DNA of 64,000 nucleotides. It comes from Colwellia psychrerythraea (GTDB taxonomy: Bacteria > Pseudomonadota > Gammaproteobacteria > Enterobacterales > Alteromonadaceae). The stretch spans positions 1-64,000 of the forward strand of contig MAAF01000010.1 of NCBI GenBank assembly GCA_002163005.1, given 5' to 3'. The notes below the pieces were generated by a model. That model was given only the letters and a program-made list of their open reading frames with translations, was not told the DNA's origin and searched no databases. Each line of letters begins with the position of its first letter. The first letter of the stretch is position 1. Shown here one piece after another: positions 27,361-35,772 of this stretch. The translations under genes were made by a program, and so were the position numbers.

Positions 27361-29352
27361 TTGAATTACCTTTCACTATTCAAGAGCAAGGAAATTGCAG
27401 AAGCATCAGATGGTCGACATATTCCTTGTGATTACATTAATCATAAACGTTTTGAGCTGGACTGTAATTATTGCTTGGGTCTTCATTATGTGTTTATTCG
27501 TTACACTCAAGATTGCACATACAGTAAAGGATATACACTTCGAAAGACTATCCATCATCTCCTTGATTTTACAGTTATATTCGAAAGTAAAAATGTTAAA
27601 GATTTACACCCAACAAGCCTTTTAAATATAAATACTGAATTCTTTTATAGCTTTTACCTTTACCTTCAAGAAATACAAGCTCCAAAAGAGATGGCAACTA
27701 GACTAAAAAGTTCTCTAGTTAAAGTCGCTGCACAAAATGATCATGGTATGCCATTACTAATGCTCCCCATTCTACATGAGTCAGGCTCTAAACCGAGAGA
27801 ACCAATTTCAGAGGGATGTTTTGATGAATTGAGTCTAGCTCTTAGAGAACACATCGACAAACTATATGAAAAATTAGAGTATAGGAAACTAGTTGAACAG
27901 TCAGAACCTTACAATATTAGCGACATTCGTAAGCTAATATCTGAGCATCAAAAAAAAGGTCGAATCGGGTATTGGGAACCATCAAATAAAAGAGCTTTAA
28001 AAACTTTACTTTATCACAAACACCCTTTCTCTGTTCCATTTGAAGAATATCTAAGTGCTGCTTTCAAGGATTTTAACTCTTCAAATGTGTTACACGAGCT
28101 ATATGGGCGTTATTTGAACCCTCAATTACGATTTACTGATAAAAAGGCTGGTCGTTTAATCTATTACCTTGAGTCTTTAGTTGAATCATATTTTCCAACT
28201 CCTACAGATCAAGTTGCGATTGTATTATTTATTATGATTCAAACAGGATGGAATAAAGAAACTGTTTTCGCTATAGATAAAGATAACTTTGAGCATGTCT
28301 TAACTTCAGCCTTAAGTACTAATCAAGTGTTAATTATCTCTGAAAAAGAAAGAGGTCAAAGTATAGATAAACCTTTTTTCGACCCGAAATGTTTCAAATC
28401 AGCTAGTGATAAAAAAGATAAATATTCTACGTATAATTTAATTCATCTTGCTAAGGCACTATCTGAACCTTTTATAGGATTACCAGAAGATAGTACTAGT
28501 AACATGGACAGAACAAATCATAATTATCTATTTTCTTGTATGAGATTCTGTCAACAATGGAGTGCAACCAATACAAAGCAAGGGGGAAGACCTGGGCGTT
28601 ATTCAACTCTTGCGGTTAAATCATTATGGACAGTTGGTATAAAAAGGTTCTTTGAAAAATATGAAGTTTTTGATAATGGAAAAAAAATAACCAAGGCACA
28701 AGATCTAAATGGTAGATTACGACCTACTTGGATTAAGTATGTTAGGGATAAAAGGAAGCACCCTTTAAGCCTAATTAGCATGGAGCAAGGGCACTCAAGT
28801 ATTGAGACTACTGATGTTCATTATGATAACTCTAGTGCAGCTAACCAGAACCGCAGAGAGCGACTAAAAGGCGAATTAGATTTATTAACTAAATCATTAC
28901 GTGAACGAAAATTTAAAGGATTACTTTATAATCGCAATACTACAAGTATAGACAAAACACCTTTAAATTTTTTTACCATTCCCGGTCATAAAAAAAGCTT
29001 ATGGGGTTGTATGAACTCTAAAAAAGCCGATTGGCCAGGGAGTGACAAATGGCTTATGTCTGGGCAAAAGTGTAATGCTATTGCAAAATGCTTGTTTTGT
29101 AGTCAAATATGTATTTTTGAAGATTCACTACCTTATTTAATGGAACGTGAACATATAATACAGTCCCAACTTCTCACTTCTGAAGATGGTATAACTGATC
29201 CCTTATTGCATGATGAACTAGAAATTATTCAATATATCTTTGATGAATGGGGCAATGAAAAAGCATTAAAAAATGCAGCCCGTTTTCATCGAAAAAATAA
29301 TAACTTGTTACCCAATGACATGCGGTCACTTTCAATGTTTTTTGAGGACTAA
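27361..29352 (+). CDS. Large tyrosine-recombinase-fold protein with degenerate active site
   Basis: A 663-residue protein starting at a TTG after the strong site GGGGAG, 15 bases after tmk. The C-terminal half has the outline of a phage-integrase domain. In the box I position the usual TGLR reads TGWN (asparagine near 298). Box II is reduced to RPTWIKYVR, while box III/tyrosine looks present (QGHSSIETTDVHY, tyrosine near 488). A cysteine group follows (CNAIAKCLFCSQIC, about 577-590), a possible metal site. Loss of the catalytic arginine suggests a structural or regulatory partner of the other recombinases. I cannot match it with certainty to a named family; a Gamma-Mobile-Trio or Tn554-like component is possible. 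Confidence 0.75.
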   Translation: MNYLSLFKSKEIAEASDGRHIPCDYINHKRFELDCNYCLGLHYVFIRYTQDCTYSKGYTLRKTIHHLLDFTVIFESKNVKDLHPTSLLNINTEFFYSFYLYLQEIQAPKEMATRLKSSLVKVAAQNDHGMPLLMLPILHESGSKPREPISEGCFDELSLALREHIDKLYEKLEYRKLVEQSEPYNISDIRKLISEHQKKGRIGYWEPSNKRALKTLLYHKHPFSVPFEEYLSAAFKDFNSSNVLHELYGRYLNPQLRFTDKKAGRLIYYLESLVESYFPTPTDQVAIVLFIMIQTGWNKETVFAIDKDNFEHVLTSALSTNQVLIISEKERGQSIDKPFFDPKCFKSASDKKDKYSTYNLIHLAKALSEPFIGLPEDSTSNMDRTNHNYLFSCMRFCQQWSATNTKQGGRPGRYSTLAVKSLWTVGIKRFFEKYEVFDNGKKITKAQDLNGRLRPTWIKYVRDKRKHPLSLISMEQGHSSIETTDVHYDNSSAANQNRRERLKGELDLLTKSLRERKFKGLLYNRNTTSIDKTPLNFFTIPGHKKSLWGCMNSKKADWPGSDKWLMSGQKCNAIAKCLFCSQICIFEDSLPYLMEREHIIQSQLLTSEDGITDPLLHDELEIIQYIFDEWGNEKALKNAARFHRKNNNLLPNDMRSLSMFFED

Positions 29353-29354
29353 TC

Positions 29355-31400
29355 ATGGCTAAAAAGAAAAAAGTAGACCTCGATACTGTCGAACTTTCTC
29401 TTAACGAATTGAAGTCTGACTCCCAAGAAGCCGCAGAATATTTATTATCTCATCAACAAAAAATCTATACCGGAAAGTTACTAAAACATATAGGAGGAGG
29501 ATTGCTTGTGAAATTGAGGGCTGCTCCAAATGGAGATTTTTCATTAACAGAGCGCTCAAAATATTCAGATAGAAAATGGCAGTTACCTATTAAATCAAGT
29601 AAAAACACAATCACCTTTTATAGTGATTTACTTGGTAGTAATGATCTAAAAAGAGTAATTTCATATCATTTATTACCTGCATCCCACCCTTTTGGTCGAA
29701 TTCGAAGTTACGAATCTTCAACAACATATGCAAGTGCTCACAGCTATATTGAAAAGTATGTTCTGTTACCTAATGCCTTGGATGGAAGCCCAAAATCAAT
29801 AAAAGCAATTTCGACAAAACTATTGAATAAAGCCTTGGATGCAGCTAGGGATGATAGCTCATTAAGAGCTTATTCATTTCTACATTTCTATATATGCTTT
29901 TGGATTGCTCTTTCTGAGCAGAAACTAATTCCCACTGAATATCGATTAAATATCCCGTTAATAAAAATCGATAACAAAGAGAGAAAGCTGGATATTCAAG
30001 CGCAAATTGAAGAGGAACGCATAGGCTGGTCACCATTATCTGAAGATGAATTAACAAAGTTAATTGAACACTCTTTATTCTGGACTGACAAAGCCCTTCC
30101 TGAATTATTGAAAATTAAAAAATATATTGTTAAAAATGATTATCATCAACAGAAGCACCCTGCCATCATTACTACAAATAATATCCCTGAGTTAGAGGCG
30201 TTACTTGGGAAGGAGGTTGATGGAGTTGCTATTTGTGGTTATACAATGCCTGTGATTTCTCAAAGAATAAAGGGGCGACAATATCTTACATACAATTATA
30301 ATTGGCGAAAAAAATACCGATTAGCTGTTGATAAAGTTAGAGATGGGGTTCTTATTATCTTAGCCCTTATAACAGGATTAAGGAGTCGGGAACTTGGTAA
30401 AATAACATTTGATGATTTAATTCTAGGGGATGATCTTGAATGGAAACTAAATGTAGCACGCTTTAAAACAAGTGATGATCCCAATTTTTTTGGTGAAAAA
30501 GATTCTATCCCATTGCCATCAATTCTGGGGGAGTTAATCTCTGAATATAAAGATCTACGATCGATTTCTGGTCTTATGCGAAATGGCTTAATGTTTGAAC
30601 AAACTTCAAACCGAACGTTGGAACTAGAAAACCATGCCTCAAGTAGGGCGATACAGAAAAATTTTTCAAGGATAGGAAAAGAGTTAGGATTAGATTCAAT
30701 ACATGCTCACCGCTTTAGAAAAACTATTGCTGAAATATTGATAAAAAAATCAGAGAGAAATATAGATTTAATAAGAATGCTATTTGGTCATAAGAGCTAT
30801 CGAATGACTCTAAGGTACATTGCCCGTAACCCTTATATGGTGAGTTCTATTACTGAAGCTATGGAAGTTCACTATGCTGAAAGTTTTATGAAAATAGTTT
30901 CAGCTACCCAAAATGGGTCGTATTCTGGGATCGCTGCGGAAAGGATTGCATCATCACTATCAGATAGACCGGAATTGTTTAAAGGGAAGTTGTTTAAGTT
31001 ATCGATTCAAGAATACCTAGCTTACTTGCTTCAAGCTGGAGTACCTATTTTTATTCAACGTACAACAATTGGAACATACTGTGTAAGTACAGAGTCATAT
31101 GCGGAATCAAATCAACCACCATGCATAAAGAATAACCTTAATCAATTAACAATGCCTGACATCAGTAATTGTCAATTAGAGTGTGCTAATGCCGTAGTAT
31201 TAGAAGATGCGAAGACGTCGCTAGAAGAAAACGTAACTTTCTATGAGAGTATTATTGATAATGCAATTGGAGAATTGTCTGGAAAAGCTATTGAAGAGCT
31301 AAAAAGAAAAGTAAAAACAAATAAGCGACATTTAGGTAATCTAAATAGTAAGACTTGTATTGGAAAAGAGCGATTAGAAACCTCTAAGGTTCAATCATGA
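29355..31400 (+). CDS. Tyrosine recombinase with intact catalytic residues
   Basis: A 681-residue site-specific recombinase. The catalytic set is visible: arginine about 343 in ITGLRSRELG, HRFR at about 452-455, GHKS, and the nucleophilic tyrosine about 488 in MTLRYIARNP. The long N-terminal part should bind arm and core DNA, and a C-terminal extension of about 190 residues has scattered cysteines. The ATG follows GAGGAC, two bases after the preceding gene, and its stop overlaps the next start (ATGA). It is the best candidate for the strand-cutting enzyme of the island, possibly the counterpart of GmtZ. Confidence 0.85.
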   Translation: MAKKKKVDLDTVELSLNELKSDSQEAAEYLLSHQQKIYTGKLLKHIGGGLLVKLRAAPNGDFSLTERSKYSDRKWQLPIKSSKNTITFYSDLLGSNDLKRVISYHLLPASHPFGRIRSYESSTTYASAHSYIEKYVLLPNALDGSPKSIKAISTKLLNKALDAARDDSSLRAYSFLHFYICFWIALSEQKLIPTEYRLNIPLIKIDNKERKLDIQAQIEEERIGWSPLSEDELTKLIEHSLFWTDKALPELLKIKKYIVKNDYHQQKHPAIITTNNIPELEALLGKEVDGVAICGYTMPVISQRIKGRQYLTYNYNWRKKYRLAVDKVRDGVLIILALITGLRSRELGKITFDDLILGDDLEWKLNVARFKTSDDPNFFGEKDSIPLPSILGELISEYKDLRSISGLMRNGLMFEQTSNRTLELENHASSRAIQKNFSRIGKELGLDSIHAHRFRKTIAEILIKKSERNIDLIRMLFGHKSYRMTLRYIARNPYMVSSITEAMEVHYAESFMKIVSATQNGSYSGIAAERIASSLSDRPELFKGKLFKLSIQEYLAYLLQAGVPIFIQRTTIGTYCVSTESYAESNQPPCIKNNLNQLTMPDISNCQLECANAVVLEDAKTSLEENVTFYESIIDNAIGELSGKAIEELKRKVKTNKRHLGNLNSKTCIGKERLETSKVQS

Positions 31401-32386
31401 CAGCGAAAAGTACAGAGCAACGAATCATTAAAGTTATTGCTGAACATTATCTTGAGGATGGGCAATCCAAGTTAACCATTCAAGAGGTATCGAATCGCTC
31501 AGGTATTACACGGCAAGCTTTCAATCGAAATTATAAACACTTAAAACCTTACGTGGTTGGCTCTCGACCAATAGAAGATATTTTGACAGGAAATATTGAA
31601 GAACTTCGTTCTTTACTTGTGAATAGCCAAAAAAGAGTTCGTCAATTAAACGAAGAAATTACTAAAGGTAAATTTGACCACTTAGAAGAAATAAAGAACA
31701 TTAAAAATAGCTATATTACAACGTTAATGAACGATGATATTGCATTATCTGAAAGCGATGAAATACGTAAAACACTTGAAAAGCAAGCTATGCATAATGA
31801 AAGTTTGGTTTCTAGTATTAAAAAACTTGAGCGAGAGCTAACTGTCGAAAAAGCAAGGGCGGTATCTCATAATATTAATAGCAGTTCATCGAATGATTGC
31901 GAGTCTGAGCTAATCCCTGTTTCACCTGATATTGAAACAGTATTCAACAATTATATTAAATCAAAAAATATTGATATTTATGAGGATGAAAAGGATTTGG
32001 CAATCAATAAAGTGATAAAACGAATAAATAAATTTTCTATCGCTGAAGATTCATGTGTTGTCCTTTTTATTGATAGATATTTATGTAGCTTTGATAATTT
32101 TGTTAAACAGTATAAATCCAGCAACATTGGCCCGACAATAATAGTAAAATTACCATTGTTTACTAGAACTGAGTTGAAACTTTTTTCAAAAAAAATCCAA
32201 GGTGAAGCTCTTATAAATATATATGTGCCATTTTCTGATAGTGAAACCACTATAAAAGCTCAGAGAGCATTTTTATTTAGATCTATACCTGAACCAGAAA
32301 TTAATTCTGCAGATCGAATGGCATTTCCGTCAATTATTGATGGACATAACATGGTTTCAATATTTCGAATTTATCAAGGAGATTAA
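31397..32386 (+). CDS. Helix-turn-helix coiled-coil accessory protein (GmtX-like?)
   Basis: A 329-residue protein. Residues about 25-55 form a helix-turn-helix (LTIQEVSNRSGITRQAFNRN). A coiled coil follows at about 65-165, then a C-terminal alpha/beta domain (CVVLFIDRYLCSFDNF onward) I do not recognise. It is translationally coupled to the recombinase before it by a 4-base overlap and directly abuts the recombinase after it. Small HTH/coiled-coil proteins accompany several recombinase groups (TnpC of Tn554, GmtX of Gamma-Mobile-Trio islands), so a DNA-bridging or directionality role is likely. The exact family is not certain. Confidence 0.7.
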   Translation: MTAKSTEQRIIKVIAEHYLEDGQSKLTIQEVSNRSGITRQAFNRNYKHLKPYVVGSRPIEDILTGNIEELRSLLVNSQKRVRQLNEEITKGKFDHLEEIKNIKNSYITTLMNDDIALSESDEIRKTLEKQAMHNESLVSSIKKLERELTVEKARAVSHNINSSSSNDCESELIPVSPDIETVFNNYIKSKNIDIYEDEKDLAINKVIKRINKFSIAEDSCVVLFIDRYLCSFDNFVKQYKSSNIGPTIIVKLPLFTRTELKLFSKKIQGEALINIYVPFSDSETTIKAQRAFLFRSIPEPEINSADRMAFPSIIDGHNMVSIFRIYQGD

Positions 32387-33682
32387 ATGCTTTGTATTGA
32401 ACGTCGATTAATTTGTTATCGAAGTATTGAGTCTAATAGGGAAATGAACCACCATATATTGATAGCTAATATTGATAAAAAACATGTTTTACTTAGTCAT
32501 CCCAACTTGTTTCTAAGTGAAAATGCTCGATCATCAAAGTGTACTTCTAATCGATATTCAGGGGTCATATCTATGTTTTATCGATTTTTATCTACGCAGA
32601 AAAAATACGAAAGTATTGATGTTTCTCTATATCATGTCCTTTCTGATAATCGTGATATAAAAAGATGGCAAGTTGAAAGACAAATAATGCGAGTTCGAGA
32701 GCAAAAGGATAGCCCGTCATCATCAACAATATTTGAAGATGCTAAGATATTATTGATGTTCTTTAAATGGGTTAAAGACGCGGGTTATATCACTAATGTT
32801 AATATTCAACTTGTAAATTGGGTTGCGAACTTTAAAAACAGTAATATGCTTAATTATGTAAGAAAAAAAGCAAAAATAAAAATAGACGCTAAGAATATTA
32901 CTGTCTTAGATAAAGAGCGTCGACAAAAAAAAGTCAAAACCTTAATTACGAATATGGAAATAAAAACGTTAATTGAGTCTTACAGTGACCCAGTTTATGG
33001 AGCAATGTTTAAGTTATCATTAGGTACAGCAATGCGTCCAATGGATCTATGTGGATTTCCATATTTAGGAAACGGTAGCAATAAGCATATATTACCATAC
33101 TCAGATATGAGTAAAGGAGCCTCTGCGATTGTTGAATATACTGTACGGGCTAGTAAGGGTAATAAATCTAGAACTATAAAGATAAATCGTGCTGATTTAA
33201 AGGTACTTGAGAAATATTATATCAAGCCATACTATTCTGAGCGTGCTGATAAATATGAGGAAAAATACGGAAAAAAATGTCCCCCTTCGATTTTATTTTT
33301 GAATAAAAAAGGTGAACCAGTAACACCTAGCAAAGTTGCATCAAGAACTAATGATGCCAAAGTAATTGCAAAAAATTCTTATGCTGATTTCAGGGATGGA
33401 GTTGTTTTCTATGATGCACGTCATTGGTGGCCTACAATGTTCCTCGTTAATTTCTTTAAAGATAGGCTTCTTACCGAGTCTGCTGATGTACTGTATGCAG
33501 CTGCCGCACAAGTTTTAATCGAACAAATGGGGCATGAAGATATAGGAACTACATATAAGTACTATGTTGATTTGTCACGACTAGTTGTTATGGCGCATAA
33601 AGGGAAAGTATCAGAACTAATAACGGAAGAAGAATCTGTAGGAGAGTTTATAGAACGCATGGATGGCGTTTTAGTAGCCTAA
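32387..33682 (+). CDS. Tyrosine recombinase (third of the operon)
   Basis: A 431-residue phage-integrase-type protein. Box I arginine is near 217 in GTAMRPMDL. Box II reads YDARHWW, so the usual first histidine is replaced by tyrosine 342 while arginine 345 and histidine 346 remain. Box III is MGHEDIG, and tyrosines lie near 392-393 in TYKYYVDL. The ATG follows AAGGAGATTAA and abuts the previous stop codon. It is probably active or partly active and works with the 29355-31400 recombinase. It closes the tmk-recombinase operon. Confidence 0.85.
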   Translation: MLCIERRLICYRSIESNREMNHHILIANIDKKHVLLSHPNLFLSENARSSKCTSNRYSGVISMFYRFLSTQKKYESIDVSLYHVLSDNRDIKRWQVERQIMRVREQKDSPSSSTIFEDAKILLMFFKWVKDAGYITNVNIQLVNWVANFKNSNMLNYVRKKAKIKIDAKNITVLDKERRQKKVKTLITNMEIKTLIESYSDPVYGAMFKLSLGTAMRPMDLCGFPYLGNGSNKHILPYSDMSKGASAIVEYTVRASKGNKSRTIKINRADLKVLEKYYIKPYYSERADKYEEKYGKKCPPSILFLNKKGEPVTPSKVASRTNDAKVIAKNSYADFRDGVVFYDARHWWPTMFLVNFFKDRLLTESADVLYAAAAQVLIEQMGHEDIGTTYKYYVDLSRLVVMAHKGKVSELITEEESVGEFIERMDGVLVA

Positions 33683-33751
33683 ACGGTTAAGTGTACTGGT
33701 TGACTGAAACTCTAAACTAAGGGCGACAATTGCTTTCCCTCAAATAATGAG

Positions 33752-34276
33752 TTAGATTTCATTGAAAAAAGTAATATGTGACTTATTTATTGGTTCATGG
33801 CTTTTATGGTAAACCCGTACAAATTGATCAATAACCTCTTGGGCATATTTATAGTTATTATTTAAAACTTCTTGGTAACTATTTTCTGGTGTTATTTCTA
33901 AAAGTAACTGATTGTTACAAAACTCTTGGTTCCTGTATCTTTCAGTACCCGGTATCACATTGACAACATACACAACACAGGGATTAGCGATTTGTAGCTC
34001 TTTAGCTACATCAAAAGCACAAATACCAGAAAGTATAGGCGTTTGTTGACATTTACTGATGTCAAATTGCAACCTTTCCAAGTCGAGTCGCTCTATATAT
34101 GGAGCTAAACTATCCTTAATCACGTAATTATCAAAATCGAAAAAGTCACGACTAAGTGATTTGGCAACCGCCATTGCAATAGTTGTCTTTCCTGACTCAC
34201 TTGCTCCGTCAAATATAATGACTCTAGACGAGTAATTTTGTTCAATACTTAATATTAAATCTTCGACGTTGTTGAT
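33752..34276 (-). CDS. P-loop NTPase/kinase-like partner of the Abi_C protein
   Basis: The frame is open from 34276. Reading from there adds 34 residues before the first ATG (34174) and includes a full Walker A motif, IFDGASESGKTTIA. A following FDFDNYV and a short core give the look of a nucleoside-kinase or zeta-toxin-like fold, about 174 residues in all. No ATG, GTG or TTG exists in frame ahead of the P-loop. A strong AAGGAG that overlaps the stop region of the upstream gene lies five bases before an ATC codon at 34276. Either ATC is used as a rare start or the start codon is mutated. An ATG-start model would lack the P-loop. Function unknown. Confidence 0.55.
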   Translation of the reverse strand: MNNVEDLILSIEQNYSSRVIIFDGASESGKTTIAMAVAKSLSRDFFDFDNYVIKDSLAPYIERLDLERLQFDISKCQQTPILSGICAFDVAKELQIANPCVVYVVNVIPGTERYRNQEFCNNQLLLEITPENSYQEVLNNNYKYAQEVIDQFVRVYHKSHEPINKSHITFFNEI

Positions 34277-34285
34277 AGGAGCTCC

Positions 34286-35107
34286 TTAGGTGGTTTTTGA
34301 GTGATACATTTCCATAACAAAAACAACTATAGTATGTGCTGAATTCACAGCTAACCTTGCTTCAGCGACCACGATACTTGGTGGTGTAATCTCACGGCCA
34401 TGAGCCGAGCCGATATGCGATCTGAATGCCCCAACACCATCAATAATTGCAGTTATACCTTTTAAAACTTTGTGCTGGTCGTTAGCGAGTATAGAGTTAG
34501 GATTTAAGCTTATATGTGGCTGGACGATAGACCAGAGTGGAATAACGTTTAACTTTTGAGGCATTACTAAATTACATTTTTCAATGTAAAACTTTAATGT
34601 TGACTCAATAATCGAACATGCTGCGGTGATAGAGGCATGTGGGTCAGGGTCTATATTGGCAATTGCTCTTTCAAATTCTTTTTCAATAGATGCGAAATCG
34701 CCTGAACTTAAATAATCTTCTAGCGTCTTTATAATAGGAGTAGAACCAGATAATGTAATATAACCATTCATTCGATATGAAAGTTGATTTTTAGCTAAAG
34801 CATTATTAATTCTTGATTGCCCGTTGATTACTTTATCTTGCGCCGAATCACCATAGTAAGATGGCTGTGGGTCCATATCCATAAATTCTTGAATAATGTT
34901 AGCTAAAATATCTATCGCATTAACTGAAGAGTCGTCATTACAACGCCTCAACCAAGCGGTACATTTTTTTTCACAGTTCCCCTCTGGTGCATCTCCTGGA
35001 GCACCTGATTCCATAAATAATGACTCAAGCTTTGCGTGACTATAATAGTAATCGGCTATTACAGAAGACACTGCGCCAATAATCGAATTAGGTATATTTG
35101 AATTCAA
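34286..35107 (-). CDS. Abortive-infection family protein with Abi_C domain
   Basis: The C-terminal about 90 residues match the Abi_C (PF14355) pattern, ending with FRSHIGSAHGRE, a variant of the family's lRnkyGdaHG motif. The rest of the protein is helical and unassigned. I use a TTG at 35107 because AAGGAG sits six bases before it, giving 273 residues. A TTG at 35152 would add 15 residues without a ribosome-binding site. The P-loop gene follows after nine bases. Abi_C proteins are found in defence loci and are thought to act as or with toxins. Cargo of the island, transcribed opposite to the recombinases. Confidence 0.7.
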   Translation of the reverse strand: MNSNIPNSIIGAVSSVIADYYYSHAKLESLFMESGAPGDAPEGNCEKKCTAWLRRCNDDSSVNAIDILANIIQEFMDMDPQPSYYGDSAQDKVINGQSRINNALAKNQLSYRMNGYITLSGSTPIIKTLEDYLSSGDFASIEKEFERAIANIDPDPHASITAACSIIESTLKFYIEKCNLVMPQKLNVIPLWSIVQPHISLNPNSILANDQHKVLKGITAIIDGVGAFRSHIGSAHGREITPPSIVVAEARLAVNSAHTIVVFVMEMYHSKTT

Positions 35108-35334
35108 CGATAACTCCTTAAATCTCTGATTCTTTGCTAAACGGCTGAACAATCAGCTCTTACTCATTACCATATATTTAAATGATGCTGTACATTATTA
35201 CAGCACCATCATATTATCCACCCTAAGTGAATGCAATACATGTATGAACACAATAGTTTCTCACACAACAATTAAGCTGCATTGTAAATGAATACTTATC
35301 GGATCCATTTTATTAGCAGAGGGAGAAGTAATTA

Positions 35335-35772
35335 ATGGCTAACGGGCAACAATCAGGGAAAGAAAACCTTGATACATTTCTTCTTTGGAAAATTACTCAG
35401 ACAGATGATACTTACAAGGAAATGGTTTACCGTGGGCAGCTTAATCGTAGTGATATTGCTATTGCTTGTGGCTTTGGGAAGTCAGCCCTTAGGCAAAATC
35501 CAGCAATAAAAGATGAACTCGAAAAACTTGAAGATGAACTGCGTGAGCGCGAAATTTTACCAAGTAAATCAGAAGAGCGTATTGAAAAAGAGATTCGGCC
35601 TAAAGAGTTTGACCAATCAGCTACAGGGAATACGTTGAATAAAAGACGGTTATCGAAGCTTGAGCAAGAAAACATTGAACTTCAAGCTAAAGTACGTGAG
35701 CTTGAGCGTAAACTAGAAAAATACTCTGAGCTAGGTGATGTTATTGGTGAATTAGGAATGATGCCTAGATGA
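35335..35772 (+). CDS. Small VPA1267-like coiled-coil DNA-associated protein
   Basis: A 145-residue protein. The N-terminal about 60 residues look like a compact helical domain (LNRSDIAIACGFGKSALRQN, helix-turn-helix-like) and the C-terminal 45 residues are a coiled coil (KLEQENIELQAKVRELERKL). It resembles the VPA1267 family described near Gamma-Mobile-Trio genes in Vibrio, recalled from memory. Its stop overlaps the start of the RecD-like helicase gene by four bases (ATGA), so the two are translationally coupled. The ATG follows AGAGGGAGAAG. Probably part of island maintenance or excision rather than defence. Confidence 0.6.
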   Translation: MANGQQSGKENLDTFLLWKITQTDDTYKEMVYRGQLNRSDIAIACGFGKSALRQNPAIKDELEKLEDELREREILPSKSEERIEKEIRPKEFDQSATGNTLNKRRLSKLEQENIELQAKVRELERKLEKYSELGDVIGELGMMPR

